Below, in pieces: positions 6,089 through 7,622 of a stretch of 7,622 nt of DNA (its first letter is position 1; the number at the start of each line of letters is the position of its first letter). The translations under genes and the position numbers were made by a program. The notes under the pieces were generated by a model. The model ran no database searches and was not told the origin of the DNA. It worked only from the letters and a program-made list of their open reading frames with translations. The DNA comes from an uncultured Christensenellaceae bacterium (lineage in GTDB: Bacteria > Bacillota > Clostridia > Christensenellales > Pumilibacteraceae). Location of the stretch: assembly GCA_910588315.1 (NCBI GenBank), contig CAJUQF010000086.1:1275-8896 (forward strand), given 5' to 3'.

Positions 6089-6804
6089 AAGGCTGGCATA
6101 TATTTCTACGCACCTTGGTTTATCCGCTCGGCAGGCTGATCGCGCCGTGCAAGGTCATGGATAAAGATAAGTATAAAAAATACGGGCGCGGACAAATAAT
6201 AATTTCCAATCATCTGTCCTGGATAGACATACTTTATACTTATTTTGGGTTGCCCGGATATAAGAGAGTGCTTTCAAAAAAGGAAAATAAAGGGAATTGG
6301 GCGCAAGCCGCGTTTATGCGCAGTATCGGGGTAATATTCATCGATCGAGATAAACCGGAACTGTCGTCTATGCGCGAATGTATCGATTCACTGAAAAAAG
6401 GGCAGACTCTTTCGATATGCCCCGAAGGAACGAGAAACAGAGTAAATCGCGAATTGCAGCCGTTGCATTCCGGTGCGGCTATGTTTGCGCTTAAAGGCGA
6501 TGCGGAAGTCGTACCGTTTGTCATTCATCATAAAGGAAAGGTTTTCCGTCGCAATTATCTTGCGGTCGGCGATCCCGTCGATCTGTCCGATCTGTTCGGA
6601 CATAGGGCGGATACTGCTACGATAAACGAAGCGACGGAACGGTTTAGGGCAGCAATGCAAGTTACTTTGGATAGGCTCGACGTGTGGGTGGAAACTAAGG
6701 GATATAAGCATGAGCGCAAGAACAGACGCTTGCGTAATAAGGCTTTAAAACGTCAGTATAAGGCAGCGAAAAGGGAATATGCCAAGAGTCGTCATAGCAA
6801 ATAA
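6085..6804 (+). CDS. plsC: 1-acyl-sn-glycerol-3-phosphate acyltransferase (PlsC family)
   Basis: PlsC enzymes add the second acyl chain to lysophosphatidic acid to make phosphatidic acid at the inner face of the cytoplasmic membrane. The 239-residue product has the acyltransferase motif I, SNHLSWIDIL at 41-50 (His43 and Asp48 of HX4D). Motif II-like sequence with FIDRDK is at 85-90, motif III CPEGTRNR at 112-119, and motif IV-like VVPFVIHHKG at 142-151. Residues 5-22 are hydrophobic and may insert in or lie on the membrane. From about residue 208 the protein has an unusual basic tail, with 15 Lys/Arg among its last 32 residues and only two acidic residues. The gene lies between cmk and ispH, a common clostridial arrangement. 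Its last 26 bases overlap the start of ispH. The exact acyl acceptor is inferred from the family. Confidence 0.92.
   Translation: MKGWHIFLRTLVYPLGRLIAPCKVMDKDKYKKYGRGQIIISNHLSWIDILYTYFGLPGYKRVLSKKENKGNWAQAAFMRSIGVIFIDRDKPELSSMRECIDSLKKGQTLSICPEGTRNRVNRELQPLHSGAAMFALKGDAEVVPFVIHHKGKVFRRNYLAVGDPVDLSDLFGHRADTATINEATERFRAAMQVTLDRLDVWVETKGYKHERKNRRLRNKALKRQYKAAKREYAKSRHSK
6771..6781 (+). promoter_or_regulatory. Ribosome site and start codon of ispH inside the end of plsC
   Basis: AAGGGA at 6771-6776 lies only two bases before the ATG at 6779-6781, closer than usual. The start is still preferred because it places the first iron-binding cysteine at residue 13, as in other IspH proteins, and no closer in-frame alternative is visible. 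The start lies 26 bases inside plsC in another frame, which implies termination-reinitiation or independent loading. Confidence 0.6.
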
Positions 6805-7622
6805 CGCGGGATTTTGTTTCGGAGTGAAACGTGCAGTTGCCGCCGCTGAAAAACATGCTGCGGACGGATGCTATATGATAGGCGACGTCATCCATAATAA
6901 AACCGTGACGGCAAAACTCGAAGCTATGGGCGCCAAGCGTGTCGGGTCTGTCGATGAATTGCCGCAATTGTCACACGGCGAAAGCGGTAAAGCGATCATT
7001 CGTTCGCACGGTGCGGATAAGGCTACATATGCCGCGCTCGAACAAAAAGGTTATGAGATAATCGACGCCACCTGTCCGTTTGTGGCAAAAATTCACGATC
7101 TTGTGCGTAAACATTACGAGCAGGGTTATCATATAGTGATAATAGGCAAACACGATCATCCCGAGGTCGTAGCGGTACGCGGGTGGTGCGATGGCAATGC
7201 CTCGGTCATCGACAGCGACAGCGATCTCGATAAGCTGTCGAGCTATGATAAATTATGCTTTGTCTGTCAAACTACTTATGACGGCAAAAAATTTAAAGAA
7301 CTTTCTAAAAAAATACACAAAATTCATTTAAAAACGGTTGAAATTTTCGACACGATTTGCTATACTACTTATGAACGCCAAAGAGAGGCGATATGTCTTG
7401 CCAAAAGCTGCGATGTCATATTGGTCGTCGGGGACAAATCGAGTTCCAATACCAATAAGCTGTACGATATCTGCAAAGCCGAAAACGCAAATACATTTTT
7501 TGTTCGATCTACAGGCGATCTCGAAAATATTATTATTCCCCGCAGCGGCGTGGTAGGTATCGTCGCCGGGGCATCGACTCCGACCGAGTCGATTATGGAG
7601 GTAAAGACTTACATGGGTCAAG
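6779..7622 (+). CDS. ispH: 4-hydroxy-3-methylbut-2-enyl diphosphate reductase (IspH/LytB), 3' end beyond window
   Basis: IspH performs the last step of the MEP pathway, reducing HMBPP to IPP and DMAPP with a [4Fe-4S] cluster. The frame is open from the ATG to the window edge, giving 281 residues. The three cluster cysteines are visible: Cys13 in NAGFCFGVKRA, Cys99 in DATCPFVAKIH and Cys194 in FDTICYTTYERQ. Substrate residues are also present: His39 in VIHNKTV, His77 in RSHGAD, His127 and Glu129 in HDHPEV, Thr165 in CQTTYD, and the SSSNTNKL segment at 221-228. The visible part ends just after GASTPTESI, which lies near the end of normal IspH proteins, so most of the enzyme is here. In many Clostridia the IspH domain continues into a ribosomal protein S1 domain; the window stops too early to tell. 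The gene overlaps plsC by 26 bases. It shows that this organism uses the MEP pathway. Confidence 0.95.
   Translation, partial: MPRVVIANNAGFCFGVKRAVAAAEKHAADGCYMIGDVIHNKTVTAKLEAMGAKRVGSVDELPQLSHGESGKAIIRSHGADKATYAALEQKGYEIIDATCPFVAKIHDLVRKHYEQGYHIVIIGKHDHPEVVAVRGWCDGNASVIDSDSDLDKLSSYDKLCFVCQTTYDGKKFKELSKKIHKIHLKTVEIFDTICYTTYERQREAICLAKSCDVILVVGDKSSSNTNKLYDICKAENANTFFVRSTGDLENIIIPRSGVVGIVAGASTPTESIMEVKTYMGQ

Noticed and set aside
7538..7571. GC-rich imperfect inverted repeat (CCCCG ... CGGGG) as a terminator
   Set aside because: It lies inside the ispH reading frame and has no following T-run. The pairing is interrupted by a bulge, so it is most likely a by-product of coding sequence.
1..7622. 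CRISPR array, tRNA or rRNA gene, insertion sequence or phage attachment site
   Set aside because: I found no regularly spaced repeats, RNA gene signatures, transposase-like frames or terminal inverted repeats. Coding sequence fills nearly the whole window.

Overview
The window reads as one stretch of bacterial chromosome with every gene on the + strand and almost no intergenic DNA; the largest gap is 21 bases. Protein families and gene order point to an anaerobic member of the Firmicutes, most likely an uncultured Clostridia lineage. The evidence is a clostridial-style Na+-pumping decarboxylase with a free-standing biotin carrier, followed by a BaiN-like flavoprotein, cmk, plsC and ispH, an order typical of Clostridia. 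The taxon is inferred, because there is no rRNA or other marker here.

Region 1 (1-3129) encodes a biotin-dependent, Na+-translocating decarboxylase of the oxaloacetate decarboxylase type. It has the C-terminus of the small gamma subunit (OadG-like), a separate biotin carrier protein, the integral-membrane beta subunit (OadB), and a carboxyltransferase alpha subunit (OadA/5S type) that ends without a biotin domain. The carboxyltransferase moves CO2 from the substrate onto biotin on the small carrier. The carrier presents carboxybiotin to the membrane subunit, and its decarboxylation drives Na+ export.

Region 2 (3126-6088) begins with a SurE nucleotidase and a BaiN/HI0933-family flavoprotein, each joined to the gene before it by an ATGA stop/start overlap. 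Next comes the most unusual gene of the window: a single reading frame that fuses a complete AroH-type chorismate mutase to a complete cytidylate kinase.

Region 3 (6085-7622) holds a PlsC-like lysophospholipid acyltransferase with a very basic C-terminal tail, then ispH. IspH starts inside the end of plsC and runs off the window.

The spacing suggests one long co-transcribed unit, or at least strong translational coupling. It links energy conservation (Na+ pump), nucleotide metabolism (surE, cmk), the chorismate branch point, phospholipid synthesis and isoprenoid synthesis. I see no promoter, terminator, RNA gene, mobile element, repeat array or CRISPR. I do not see a wholly new system; the best candidate for novelty is the AroH-Cmk fusion.
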